Assembly (NCBI GenBank): GCA_037903355.1
Contig: JBAJFE010000042.1
Span: forward strand, 3,484,001-3,548,000
Direction: 5' to 3'
Length of the DNA stretch: 64,000 nucleotides
From: Trichuris trichiura
Lineage: Eukaryota > Nematoda > Enoplea > Trichinellida > Trichuridae
Below, piece by piece: positions 1 through 31,959 of the stretch (its first letter is position 1; each line of letters opens with the position of its first letter). Both the position numbers and the translations under genes were made by a program. Under the pieces are notes generated by a model. It saw only the letters and a list, made by a program, of their open reading frames with translations, was not told where the DNA came from and did no database searches.

Positions 1-110
1 TGTATCTGTAAGTACACTTCAAAATGGTGGGGCATTTTGAAGTGTACTTACAGATACATCAAACAGGCCAAAGCCTTGAACCAAAAGACGAACTGCGAAA
101 CAACCAAAAG
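1..110 (+). repeat. Inverted repeat plus Penelope-like element tail copy
   Basis: Positions 1-26 and 33-58 are perfect 26-bp inverted arms around a 6-base loop; the left edge cuts the structure. The right arm runs into a stretch (33-110) that resembles the 3' tail of the PLE at 9590-9655 and the inverted repeat at 22498-22594 (shared ACAGATACATC and AACAGGCCAAA blocks). I read it as two PLE tails in inverted orientation. An open frame at 24-245 runs through this repeat and has no recognisable domain, so I do not call it a gene. Confidence 0.6.
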
Positions 111-785
111 CATGTTAAAAGACACCCAGTTCTGAAATTTGTGAACACTTTATTTAAGAAGCTTGCATTCTTAGATTTTGTTCAGAGTGAATCAACGTTT
201 CTCCATGAGCTGATACCACTCTCTTGGGAAACATTAAGCTACTAGATTAGCAAAGAAACCCTGCTTACATAAGAAATATGTTGGATGCACGAGTACAAAC
301 TGCAATTCTCCGATTGCGCAAGCTATAGCAATCAGTACCAGTAAAATTACGTTTTCATAAAATCGTAATGCGGTGAGAAAATGAAACGCTTTTTTGGGGA
401 AGATTGAACGACCTTCTCATCGACTGATCTCGACAAAAAAATTTACGCAAAATAGAGGATATGCAACAGCGCTATTTTAAAACAAAGTCTAAATGAACAA
501 GGGCGAATTCTGAAGAAGCATCCGCTCGAAAATGAAAAACTATTTCCTCATGAAGCTCAAAAGACGTAATCAGACGGATGGTTGTTTATTAAAACACTGT
601 TACGTTTACCGAATATATCTCCGATTGAAAAGTGAATTTACATACAGTTTTCAATCTAAAACTATGAAACACAAAATCGACAAGACAGAAACACATTGGA
701 CATTATTTAAGAGTCGTTAGCTTAAACTACTCCTGCAGAAATCTACACTGATTGGCCTGATTGCATCTGAAAGTATAATCTTTAC
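111..785. other. No gene recognised (SERCA 3' intron or flank)
   Basis: I see no coding segment matching the missing SERCA C-terminus here; the exon with the conserved ENQS/MPPW region should lie to the left of the window. A short open frame at 532-720 on the plus strand has no recognisable features. The stretch is probably part of the last large intron of the calcium pump gene. Confidence 0.4.
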
Positions 786-21905
<21,120 letters not shown>

Positions 21906-22497
21906 GGTGACAGCACCACACCAGGGCTTAGATAAAACGTTAGGCCTACAATGACTCGCTACCAATATGTGTCACCACGAGCCAAATGCGCTGCTGAATT
22001 CAATCACCCTGAAATCCAACAGAAGCATGAAGTCCGACATAAGCTGCAACCGTTATTCTAACGACGAAGGCAGCAGCGCGAATCAGCCCTAAGTTCACAT
22101 TCTCGCAAAACTAGTCTCGTTTGTTCATCCTAATTAACAGCCGGGCGTGCATTACAAGAACACTTTGAGCAAAAATAAGCCAACGCAACAGCAAGGCCAT
22201 TTTAACAAGAGCAGTTCAGCAGCAACTGACTTCGCAGCGAGGAATAGCCACACTCAACAGTAAACGTTAAACCAGCGAATGCTTAATGATTAACAGGTAT
22301 TACTTCAAAAAATGTATTAAAACTGATGTATACGATCCTCTTGAAACTGGCTTTACTAAAAGTACACGTCTTAGCAAGAGCACAAGGCATTATGACGGTC
22401 CTACATACCACTTTTCCTATTTATACATTTTCAAAGCATTAGTTACACACTGAATGAATATCAAAAGACGGGTGTCTTTTAACAGGCTTAGGTTGTT
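21906..22497. other. SERCA 5' flank
   Basis: Upstream of the SERCA start codon; should contain the 5' UTR and promoter, but I see no clear TATA box, initiator or splice-leader acceptor that I would defend. An in-frame ATG exists at 21965-21963 on the minus strand. Confidence 0.35.
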
Positions 22498-22596
22498 TCA
22501 TAGTTGGTCTTCTGGCTCAAGGATTTGGCCTGTTTGAAGTTTGCTTACAGATACATCAAACAGGCCAAACCCGTGAACCAGAAGACCAACTATGAA
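22498..22596. repeat. PLE-tail inverted repeat (38-bp arms)
   Basis: Arm 22498-22535 is the near-perfect inverse of 22557-22594; the loop is GAAGTTTGCTTACAGATACATC-like. The right arm matches the tail of PLE1 (9620-9655). The whole can fold as a long hairpin. No PLE coding sequence is attached. Confidence 0.8.
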
Positions 22597-24160
22597 TGAA
22601 TATCGATGGTAACCATTTCATTCGGGAAGTAGTCGTTCAAAGCAGCTCGTTTCTGTCCCAACATTCGTCTTTAGAAAACTTCGACGTCAGGACGTTTGAA
22701 CGTCCGCGTTTTGATGCATTAACGCTTTTGTTGGGTTTTCGTGATGACCGGTAAGTTCTGGTATCGACTTGCGAAGTTACGTGCGAAACTGTAATTTCAA
22801 CATTCAGTCCAGTCAGTCAGTTTGCGCACGTGCAATGTCGATGAACGATTGTCAGAGTCTTTAACCAGTGATTCCCTCACAGGAACCACGAGGCTCCTTT
22901 GAGGACTCCGAAAGAAAGAAAGGGGTTCACAGAGGGAAAAGGGTCCAGGGAGTCCTTGAGAGATAAAGAAGGCCCTGGGGATCTTGTCTATATGTGACAT
23001 CCAGGATGAAAGGGGCAATATGATTTCATGGTTCCGTAGAGTAGCTAAACAATCAGTGGTTTCTTCGGGTCTAGCTCAAGTTGTTTGATCAACACTGCTT
23101 TCCACCGTGAGCTACGGAACACAGAACAATTAGCTGCCGCCAACCGACCGCCGGGACAACTGGCCGCCGGACAGTCCAGGCCAGACAAGTTGCCGCGGCT
23201 AGTTCCGTTCTTCTCTATTCTCCGTTATAGCCATTTTCACGCAGCTATGAAAGGTAAATGAATGCCATCTTGAGTTAAGACTTACTGCGCTGTTATAAGC
23301 TGCAGCGTCGTGCTTCTACTAAGCAGAAACAGGAGAAGAAGAACTTAGTTGTTCTTGCGAGCGCCTTCACGCTTCACACTATAATAATTGTGCAGCATAA
23401 AGGCAGCAAGCCACTAAGGGACTTCCGACATGAATTGCAGCAGATGGACTGATTCACCCAGTACGTTGAAGATAGAAAAAGAATTGCAACAAAATATTCG
23501 GCAGCTATTGAATCTGCCGCCCATATAGAACTAAGGTGGCTATTGCTATCCAAGTTTCTTCGCATAAAAGCTACAGCGTGAAACACGGAGGAACGTATTA
23601 CCTAGCTAACGATGATTCAGTCAGAATCAAGGACACCAATGGCGAGTAGAAAGAAGTGTAGCAATTGAAACGATCACTCAATTGTGTTCCGAAACCGGAT
23701 AGCTTAATTTTTCAAAATGCAAAGACTTTCATGCAGCTAAAAATTTTCCACTCAGCCGTTCCGGATAATCAAAGATTTGGATGGCCAAGATTCAGATAAT
23801 CAAGTTCCATTGTATTCTAGAACTCAGAGAAATCTAATCGTGTAATGAATGTGGTCATGGACATTCCGCATAAGAGGCTTCCTGCTGGATTTGCTGCTAC
23901 TCTAATTAGCGCTACTGTATTATATGACGAGAAGAAAAACTTCGCACACATTAGCACCTTTACTTTTCAAAAGTGCAATGCATCAAAATGCAACCGGTTC
24001 GACGTGGCCGATTCACTGCAACGAATATGCACTCTACCGATACGAAGCATATAACCACAGCTACCGGACAAATGTACCAGTACATCTGGCAAACTAACTA
24101 TAATAATAGTGAGAACAACAATAATAGTAATAAAAATGATAACAGTAGGAACAGCAATAA
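22597..24160. other. Intergenic, no gene recognised
   Basis: Only short frames (22797-23018, 23374-23586, 23845-24054) without recognisable features. The segment lies between the SERCA 5' end and a PLE-tail pair. Confidence 0.4.
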
Positions 24161-24169
24161 TAATAATTC

Positions 24170-24345
24170 TCCGGAACTTTCTGCTCAATCGTGACCCGCC
24201 TTCAGCGGTTTTGAATTATAAATGATCATTTATAAGCAGCAATTATTAATTATCATTTATAATTTAAGATAGCTGAAGATGGGTCACGATGGACCCGAAA
24301 GCTCCGGAGAATTAAAAGTTTTTCAACGGGACATACATTCCGTAT
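24170..24345. ncRNA. Inverted pair of PLE tails with hammerhead cores
   Basis: Plus-strand copy: CTGAAGA (24273-24279), one extra base, stem II GGGTC/GACCC (24281-24285 with 24292-24296), then GAAA (24297-24300) and GCTCCGGAG, followed by CAACGGGACATACATTCCGTA. Minus-strand copy: CTGAAGG (24205-24199), GGGTC (24197-24193) and GAAA (24181-24178), with its 3' half of stem II decayed. Both share wording with the PLE2 tail at 39396-39500. The plus copy keeps all core positions; the minus copy has lost the last core A. Confidence 0.65.
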
Positions 24346-24405
24346 AAGAAACAGTTTAACATGAAAATCCACAGTGCCGTACCAAGAAGTTACATTTACA
24401 AAAGC

Positions 24406-24407
<2 letters not shown>

Positions 24408-24469
<62 letters not shown>

Positions 24470-24528
24470 TTAATAATTAATAATTAATAATTAATAATAA
24501 TATTAATATTAATAATTAATAATAATAA
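24408..24528. repeat. (AAT)n microsatellite at the Gypsy insertion site
   Basis: About 120 bp of AAT/TAA repeats with some TTAATTAA interruptions. The Gypsy LTR begins directly after it, and ATAATAAT continues past the other LTR at 32876, consistent with insertion into the repeat. Confidence 0.9.
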
Positions 24529-24665
24529 TGTAGAGTGCGCAACTATCAGTCACCTTTTATTGATAAGAACAACCAATACAGTAATACACCAAGTAAAAGC
24601 AAGCTACCCCTTTTACTGTCAAGCTATATGATCATTAGGTAATATAAATGTTACGGTCCTCTACA
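24529..24665 (-). repeat. Gypsy 3' LTR (137 bp)
   Basis: TGTAGAGTGCGCAAC start and CTCTACA end; differs from the other LTR at only a few positions, indicating a fairly recent insertion. TTTATTG near the start reads as a poly(A) signal on the minus strand. Confidence 0.92.
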
Positions 24666-24697
24666 TAGCCCTCCCCCAGAGAGTCGAGCGAGCGTAT

Positions 24698-25890
24698 TTA
24701 TGGCATGGTGTCAGGACCTAAAAACGCAGGCTTGATTCTATCGATGCTCACGGTCTCCGTTTTACCGTTCCAGATGACGGTGATTGTCTTATCCGTACGG
24801 TTGATGACGGTAAGCGGTCCTTCATATTCTGGGGAAAACGGTGGACGGTGGGCGTCGACGCGAAGGAAAACATGTGAGGCAGTGCTAAGTGATTTGGGAA
24901 CATGCCAATAACGCTGAGTCGATCGTCGTGTCGGGGTTGGTCTGATGGATTTGAAAAACGTGTCCAAGTGGGCCATAAGTGCCGAGGGGTCACGGTGAGC
25001 AGCTGCGGAGAAGAAAATAGCGGGTAGTCGCAGAGGTGCACCGTAAACGAGCTCAGCCAAGCTGTACCGTATGTCCTCTTTAACGGCGGCGCGGATCCCA
25101 AGCATGACGAAAGGCAGGCTATCCACCCATTGACTTGATTGGTGTGCATGCGCTGCCAATGCAGATTTCAACTGACTGTGGAAACGTTCGACCATGCCGT
25201 TGGCTTGAGGGTGGTAGGCTGACGTGGGCGCCAGCTGAGTTCCTAAGCATTTAGTCAGGCTGAGCCACAATGTGCTTTGGAATTGCCGACCTTGGTCCGT
25301 TGTCAGAACGGAGGTATGCCGAAACGCGCTATCCATGCCGATGTGAAAGCGCGAGCTACAGTCTCCGCTTGAGCATTTCGCAAAGGAACGGCTTCTGGCC
25401 AACGAATAAAGCGATCAACCATGGTGAGCAGGTAGCTGTAACCTCGCGACGGCGGCAAGGGTCCTACCAGATCGACGTGTACATGGTCGAAACGCGTGTT
25501 CGGAATTGGGAACTGTTTAGGAGGGGTTCTTACACGTCGGTGAATTTTAGTACGCTGACAAACGAGACATTGTCTTGTCCACGAACGGACGTCCCTGTTG
25601 ATTCCTGGCCAGACGTAATGACGCGGTAACAGCTTTTGCGCCGCCCTTATGCTGGGGTGTGAGAGTGAATGAAGGGTCTCAAAGATTCTACGCCGGAAAA
25701 CATGAGGCAGATATGGCCTCGTGTGTCCCTTTGACACGTCACAGGTCAAGATTACCTGCATGTCTGGTAAGTGAATGTCCCTTAAGTGCAGAGCAGAGAC
25801 TTCGCTCGTAGCAATGGCAGTTCCCGATCGCTTTGATGTGCTTCCGCTAAGCTTCGTACGTCTAAGCTATCAATTGCTGTTGATATAGAG
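24698..25890 (-). pseudogene. Gypsy integrase region
   Basis: Minus-strand segments 25985-25782, 25761-25303 and 25402-24698 in three frames together encode the integrase: HHCC finger (HSLSHPS ... QCLVCQRTK), first catalytic Asp in HVDLVGPLP, second in TDQGRQF, and the Glu in NGMVERFHSQL. A C-terminal domain follows to 24698. The two changes of frame are most simply indels. The first segment joins in frame to the RT-RNase H segment across the hAT pair if 4202 bp are removed. Confidence 0.88.
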
Positions 25891-26948
25891 CATAGGTTCT
25901 CAAAGTGGGCGATATCGCCCCCTGAGGGGCGATGAGGGAGCACAGGGGGGCGATGGGAACCTCGTGCGGGGGCGTTGGGAATCACATAAGAGGAACTATG
26001 GCAGAATTATCCCTAGCGCAGGAGGGCCCTCAAAGAGACCTTCGTAAGAAGGGTCTTTCTTAACTCGCCCTAACTAGAAGTGGCGGCGGCAACTTCAAAG
26101 GAGGCCAAGTGGGGGTGGAGGGCGCAATGGAACAATGTCGTTTTTCTTAGCTCAACTCCCCCAGAAGTGGAGGCGGCAAATTCAAAAGCATTATGGGACA
26201 AGAAGCGGCAAGTTATGGGCTGCTGTAGAAAACCTTCTTTATTGCGTTTCCATCATCTTATCTAGCGGAATGCGGATTCAGCGCGGTTACAGAGCTGTTA
26301 AGCAGCAACAGAAGTCGGCTAGATATAGTGAATCGAGGCAACCTTAGACTGATGATGACAAAGACGCAGCCAAACATAGACAACTTGCTCGTACTGCATC
26401 AAGCACACCCATCATCACATTGAGTAGTTTCCGTTCATGCGCAGTCGCAAACTGGCGTTATAGTTTCTTTTGCATCTCTTCGCCTAAGCGTTTTCACTTC
26501 AATCTGGTTTGTTGTCACTACAATTCTGTTTGGTGTGGGTAAAAAGACAAATTGACGCACATTGTTTTTTTTTCGGGAAAGGCTAATGAATGCTTCTTGC
26601 TTATGTGACTTTATGTTCTGAAAAACGTGAGGCGATATGAAAGACGAGCAGAAATTTTTCCATCACAAAATGGTTGGTGGAAAAGCAGGAGTAATATAGT
26701 AGGTCTACCACGTGACGAAGAGTAAAAGTCTTTTCTGCAAACATTTCTCTTGAGTAGTGGTATTGCAAAGATTTTCCCACCAGGGGCGACGGGGGGAAAA
26801 GTTTGAAAACCTAATGACCTCCCGGCTACGCCACGTCCTACCTTTCAGCCAATCAGCGGACCCAAAACTGACCAATCAGAAGTGGGGGGCTCTAGCGCTC
26901 GGGAACGTTCACAGGGGGGCGATGGAGCGAAAAGTTTGAGAACCTATG
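25891..26948. mobile_element. hAT element A (non-autonomous, 1058 bp)
   Basis: Termini CATAGGTTCTCAAA at 25891 and the inverse TTTGAGAACCTATG ending at 26948, each flanked by the 8-bp ATATAGAG (25883-25890, 26949-26956). This TIR wording and 8-bp duplication are typical of hAT (Charlie-like) elements. No transposase is visible. Its left and right ends match, in inverted order, the right and left ends of element B. Confidence 0.85.
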
Positions 26949-26956
26949 ATATAGAG

Positions 26957-29900
26957 CATATGTTCTAAAACTTTTTGCTCCATCGCCCCCTGTGAACGTT
27001 CCTGACCGCTACTGCCCCCCAATTCTGATTGGTCAATTTTGAGCGCGCTGATTGGCTGGAAGGTTGGACGTGGCATAGTCGGGAGGTTAGTAGGTTCTCA
27101 AACATTTCCCTCCGTCGCTCCCGATGGGAAAATTTTTTCAAAACCGCTACTCGTGAGAACATTTTTCACAAAAAACTTCAACTCCTCGTTACCTGAAAGG
27201 CGTACTATACCACTCCTGCTTTTCCACCAACTACTTTACGATGTGAAAATTTCTGCTTGCCTTTCACATCTCTTGTCACATTTTTCAGGACATGGATTCA
27301 CATAAGCAAGAAGCATTCATTAGCCTTTCCTGAAAAAAACAATCAGTGTGCGTCTGTTTGTTTTCTTATGTACACCAAAAGAATTGTAGTGACAAGGAAC
27401 CAGATTGAAGTGAAAGCGCTTAAGCGAGAAAATACAAAAGAAACTATAACGCAAGCTTGCGACTGCACATGGACGGACACTACTCAATGTGATGGGTGTG
27501 CTTAATGCAGTACGAGCAAGTTGTCTACGTTTGGCTGCATCTTTATCATCATCGGTCTAAGGTCGCCTCGATTCACTACGTCCAGCCGACTTCTCTCTTG
27601 CTACTTAGAAGCTCCGTAACTGCGCTAAATCCGCAATCTGCTGAATAAGACAATGGAAACGCAATAAGGATGTTTTCTACAGCAGCCCATAACAGCGGAA
27701 ACAGCTTCCTTGTTTCGCTCTGTAGCCAAAACTGCTGATATTCACTTTTCAATTTCACTTTCAGCTCTTCATTGCTTTGCAGTTCAGTCAGTTTTCCCTG
27801 CAATTCCATCTCCGCTTCACCGACGTTGGACATAGGGTCTATTGCCCACTGTGGAATTTTCAAGTTAAGAATATCACTGAACTGTTCCGTGAAGTCAACG
27901 TGCAGCATTTCCAAGTGTTGTCAGTAGACTTCAACTTCTTGTTCAGCGATGTCCTCTTCCTCCTTCAGTGCAGCTAGAAGGGGAAACTGATAGAACTCAC
28001 CGGCCCGTAAGTTTCGTTTGAAAATTGGCAATTTCGCGATGAAAGCAGATATAACTCCTTTAGTTTTAATCAAGTTTAAGTCACTGCCTGTTCATTGCAT
28101 TGAATTTGTAGTATATGTCTGCCAGATACGCGATTTCCTTCTTGTTTTTCTTTAAATGTTCTCGTAGAGAAGGATTCACACACCACAAAAGTTCTAGAAC
28201 TGTGTCAAAGAGGCTGTAAAAGCGAGTTAAACAAGCACCCTTCGACAACCAGCGAACTTCAGTGTGAAATAACGGGCGATTGAAGTCTTCACCATTCTGT
28301 TCACCAAGCTGTCTGAATAATCTCTCATTCAGCGATTTACTTTTGATGGTATCAACCGCTGTAAGAGTGATCAGTTTAATCGTTCGCTCAGGCGTCTTGT
28401 GGCTAAATGCTGTCGGTGAAGGACGCAATGAACCGCCAAAAGGCCAGGAACGAGCTGCTTCAAATGTGCAAGAAAGCCGCGGTAGCAGCCCACCATCGAC
28501 GGTGCTCCATCGCTTGCCACAGCAACTATGTTCGCCATAGGCATGTTTTTATCCTTGAAACATTTTTCTACAGCAAGGAAATAGGGCTTCTTCTTTGGTA
28601 TCTGTCTGCAACGGTGTGGCAAACAGCAGTTCCTGTACCAGGGCTTAATCCATTACGAATCTGACACAACCTATTAATAATGCTTCATTGTTAGGTAAGA
28701 TCGATTAATCAAGCTGCAAAGAAAAATGCGTTGCTCTCAAGAAGTCGCATAGAGTGCATTCTACGTCGTTGCACATTTCGTCAGTCCTTCCTTGCACTGT
28801 GTCATTACTCAGAGGTATCCTTCCGATTATTTTAGTTGGTGACATGTGCAGTACAGTCTGGATAACTTCGCTAATCACGGGAAGCAACAGTGTTTCCCCA
28901 ATGTTATGTGGCTTTCCAAATTTTGCAATCAGTAATGAAATGGTATAAGACGCACGCAGGCCATCTTTATCTTTTTCTGGTGCCGGTGGCAACATACGTG
29001 GCAATATGTTCCTTGTACAAAATTTCTGGCGAAGCGACTGAAAGTAGCTGATGTTCGTGTCACGCTTGTCTGGATGTACTCTATTAATGTGGTCGTGTAG
29101 CCTCGAGGGCTTCACAGATTCTTTCGAAACCACTACCACAAATCAAACACAGAGATAGCCATTTATTTGCAGGTGATTGTGTAAAACCATACTTCAAATA
29201 GTCTGAGCTGTACTGTCTGTTTCTTTCTGATTTCCGTCACTGAAAGAAGGCCACGAAATGATGGTTCTTGTCGTTGCTGCATTAGAGGGCAGAGAAGTTG
29301 CGGCAACGATTCCGTCTATTTGCAGTAAACGGCAAGAACAAGAAACAAATATGTATGTATATTCACGAGTATGTCTTGTACAAAGGTAAATGCCGTAAAA
29401 TGTTGGCGGAACAAGGCACACGGAACAGAAACAAAAATCCTCCGATGACGAAACAGGAACACGGAATAACCCAAGCGGGAAGACTCACAGAAAGACTCTG
29501 CGCCCAGAAAGTATTAGCTTAAACACAAGGATGAACGAGTAAGGTGACCACCAGGGTGCAAAAGGAATTTAGCTGACAGGTTGCCGCACCGGATTTTTTT
29601 AAACTCGTCTCCGCCAGAATTGGAGGAGGCACTTTCAGAGGAAGTCAAGTGAGGATTAAGAGCGCAATGGAACAAAGGAACAGTGGACGTGAAGGAATGA
29701 AACAGCTGTGCATGGATTGCTGGTACGCGGAACACAATGGACATACACGTTGTGTAAGCTTAGGCTAGGGCAGAATAGGATGAACTGTAAGCAATCCCCA
29801 CTTGACCTTCTTTGAACTTACTGTCTCCATTTTTGGCGGAGTTGAGCCATGAAAAACGCCATTGTTCAATTGCGCCCTCCATCCCCACTTGGCCTCCTTT

Positions 29901-30084
29901 AAAGTCCCCGCCTCTACTTCTGGCGAGAACGAGTTAAGAAAGGCCCTTCTTACGCTGGTTTTTCTGACAGCCTTTTTGCGCTAGAGACAATTCTGCCAGA
30001 ATTCCTCTTATGCGATTTTCAACGCCCCCGCATGGGTTTCCCATCGCCCCCAGGGGGCGATATCGCCCACTTTGAGAACCTAGG
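26957..30084 (-). mobile_element. hAT element B with transposase remnant (3128 bp)
   Basis: Termini CATATGTTCTAAAAC at 26957 and the inverse of CCTAGGTTCTCAAAG ending at 30084, flanked by ATATAGAG at 26949-26956 and 30085-30092. The palindromic GGGCGATATCGCCC sits near the right end, as near the left end of element A. It carries a broken BED-finger/hAT transposase on the minus strand. Elements A and B lie head to head and share the middle target-duplication copy. Confidence 0.85.
27576..29160 (-). pseudogene. hAT transposase (ZBED/SCAND3-like), broken
   Basis: In order on the minus strand: a BED finger whose LCLICG half is in one frame and whose KPSRLHDHINRVH half is in another (about 29145-29070); the region to 28705; ASDGAPSMVG (hAT catalytic Asp) in 28622-28371; HTEVRWLSKG in 28428-28081; and the C-terminal dimerisation motif FPLSYSADCGFSAV in 27914-27576. 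Order and wording match transposases related to vertebrate ZBED5/SCAND3 genes. At least four frame breaks make it a pseudogene. Confidence 0.85.
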
Positions 30085-31645
30085 ATATAGAGCTTACTTG
30101 AGCCCGGGATAGTACATCAGCCACTTGGTTATTCGTACTTTTGATATGACGGATGTCACTTGTGAACGTAGTAATGAAATCCAAATGCCGTATTTCGCGC
30201 GGGTTATGTCGCGAAGAAGCCTGGCGTATGGCGTAAACTAGAGGTTTGTGATCGGTAAGAATGAAAAATTTGCGCCCTTCGAGCCAGTGCTGGAAGTGTC
30301 GTACGGCAAGGTAAGTAGCTAAGAGTTCGCGACCAAACGCGCTATACCTGATTTCTCTGGGTTGAAAACGGCGGGAAAAGAAAGCTAAAGGTTGCCACTG
30401 TCCGTGTACAAACTGATGCAGCGCCGCCCCGGCGGCCGTATCAGACGCGTCTACAGCGAGGGCTAGCTGTGCTTCATCTTGCGGGTGAGCCAGCAACGTT
30501 GCTTCCGCCAACTTTTCTTTGGCCGCAAGAAAAGCCTGTTGTGCCTCTGTAGTGAGGGTGAAACGGTTGTCATCTTTGCGTTGTGATAAGAGGCGTTCCA
30601 GCGGAATTAACGTACTTGCCAAATTAGGAAGAAAGCGACGATAAAAATTGACACAGCCCAGAAGACGATGTAGTTTTGTTAAGCTTGTTGGGGCTGGCAT
30701 AGCACGAATAGCAGCTACTTTATCTGGCAACGGCTTGTTGCCCTCTGCACTTATTTCTAAACCCAAAAAATCGAGTTTGGATGCGTTAAAAACACACTTC
30801 GCCGAATTAATCTTGACTCCGTACTTGACGAAACGGCGGAAAAGTTCGGTCACATGGTCGGTGTTTACGTTCACATTTTCGCTTGCGATAAGGATGTCGT
30901 CCAAATAGACGAAACAGAAGTCGAGTCCGCGAGTCAACTCGTCCATGAATCTTTGAAACGTCTGCGCTGCATTCCTCAACCCGAAAGGCATACGTACGTA
31001 TTCAAACAAACCAAAAGGTGTTATTACTGCCGTCTTTGGAATGTCGTCTGGATTCACTGGAATTTGGTGGGAGGCCCTGATGAGGTCAATTTCAGAAAAT
31101 ACCTTTTTTCCTGCCAGTTTCGCGACAATGTCGTGTAAATGAGGAATCGGGTAACGATCTGGAACCGTAATATTGTTCAGACGTCTGTAGTCACCACAGG
31201 GACGCCATCGACCTAGTTCCTTCTTTGGTACGAGGTGTAGAGGGGAGGCCCAGCAACTGTTCGACCGTCGTACAATACCCATGTCTAGTAGGAGATCAAA
31301 CTCTTTCTTTGCAGCGGAGAGTCGTTCGGGGTGAAGACGTCGGGGTTTTGCATACACGGGCGGGCCCGTTGTAACAAAATGGTGTCGTACTGGATGACAT
31401 GGAGCGTCGTCAGGGGTGATGCATGATGTGAGTGAGGGGAAGGCATCTAGAATGGATGCAACATTCGGATATGGGCGCAAGCGCAGTGAGCTCACACTTG
31501 AAACCCCGGAACATCGCTCGTTCGTAAAGGTTGTTGCGTCGATTAAGCGTTGCCGGGTCATATCTACCAGTAGCTGGAAATGACGTAAGAAATCGGCACC
31601 CACGATCGGCTGTTGCACGTCAGCAACTACAAAGGACCACGAGAA
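30080..31645 (-). CDS. Gypsy reverse transcriptase-RNase H
   Basis: A single open frame of over 500 codons. Visible: VGADFLRHF, the RT entry block with [37 protein letters not shown] (split here: [14 protein letters not shown] then RNAAQTF), catalytic YLDD in [10 protein letters not shown], and RNase H with DASD and [10 protein letters not shown]. The frame ends at the hAT insertion after VLSRAQ. It follows protease by a further -1 frame at an A8 run (minus strand of 31646-31653), so it would be made only as part of a fused polyprotein. Confidence 0.9.
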   Translation of the reverse strand, partial: FSWSFVVADVQQPIVGADFLRHFQLLVDMTRQRLIDATTFTNERCSGVSSVSSLRLRPYPNVASILDAFPSLTSCITPDDAPCHPVRHHFVTTGPPVYAKPRRLHPERLSAAKKEFDLLLDMGIVRRSNSCWASPLHLVPKKELGRWRPCGDYRRLNNITVPDRYPIPHLHDIVAKLAGKKVFSEIDLIRASHQIPVNPDDIPKTAVITPFGLFEYVRMPFGLRNAAQTFQRFMDELTRGLDFCFVYLDDILIASENVNVNTDHVTELFRRFVKYGVKINSAKCVFNASKLDFLGLEISAEGNKPLPDKVAAIRAMPAPTSLTKLHRLLGCVNFYRRFLPNLASTLIPLERLLSQRKDDNRFTLTTEAQQAFLAAKEKLAEATLLAHPQDEAQLALAVDASDTAAGAALHQFVHGQWQPLAFFSRRFQPREIRYSAFGRELLATYLAVRHFQHWLEGRKFFILTDHKPLVYAIRQASSRHNPREIRHLDFITTFTSDIRHIKSTNNQVADVLSRAQVSSIS

Positions 31646-31959
31646 TTTTTTTTGAGTCCAATGTCTAGTGAAATGACAATGCTACCGTATGTTGTAATGC
31701 GTGAGTTGTTTGCGGCGAAAAAGGAGGATGTCGAAGGTTGTAACGAATTTGCGCTAGTGGGTAGAAGTACGCTAACTTCTGAGCCTGTATCGACCACAAA
31801 GGCCTTGCCTGAGATACAGTCACGCACAACTAAAAGGCGGCTGAATGACTGAGCCGGGGACCTTACCGCTTTCAGGCCCCGGCCTACTCGTTTCCCGAAA
31901 ACGAACAAGGCGGTCGGCAACGTCGAGCAGCTGCGCCGAATTTGCGATGATAGTAACAA
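31627..31959 (-). CDS. Gypsy aspartic protease
   Basis: The frame includes [13 protein letters not shown], the DTG-type catalytic triad of retroelement aspartic proteases that cut the polyprotein. It overlaps the end of gag and is in the -1 frame relative to it; it has no plausible own start, which fits expression by frameshifting. It ends at a TAG just after an A8 run, where RT takes over in the next -1 frame. Confidence 0.8.
   Translation of the reverse strand: MLLSSQIRRSCSTLPTALFVFGKRVGRGLKAVRSPAQSFSRLLVVRDCISGKAFVVDTGSEVSVLLPTSANSLQPSTSSFFAANNSRITTYGSIVISLDIGLKKNSRGPL
31853..31896 (-). promoter_or_regulatory. Candidate -1 ribosomal frameshift signal (gag to protease)
   Basis: On the minus strand the heptamer GGGAAAC (31896-31890) is in the correct phase in gag (G GGA AAC), two codons before the gag stop at 31886-31884. 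After 6 nt comes a stem of 7 bp (GCCGGGG 31883-31877 with CCCCGGC 31859-31853) extended by CCT/AGG (31876-31874 with 31863-31861) around one bulged base. Shifting -1 at this heptamer leads straight into the open protease frame. Confidence 0.75.

Noticed and set aside
24..245. 73-codon open frame at the left edge
   Set aside because: It runs through a PLE tail inverted repeat and has no domain; the same tail is non-coding elsewhere.
762..785. A 19-nt GTAAAG...TTTCAG segment right after SERCA exon 15 that could be read as an intron
   Set aside because: Too short for splicing, and the following sequence does not encode the conserved LSENQS segment. The true next exon is probably outside the window.
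24408..24528. CRISPR-like or tandem array
   Set aside because: Simple AAT microsatellite without spacers. No CRISPR array, bacterial operon or phage feature is present anywhere in the window.
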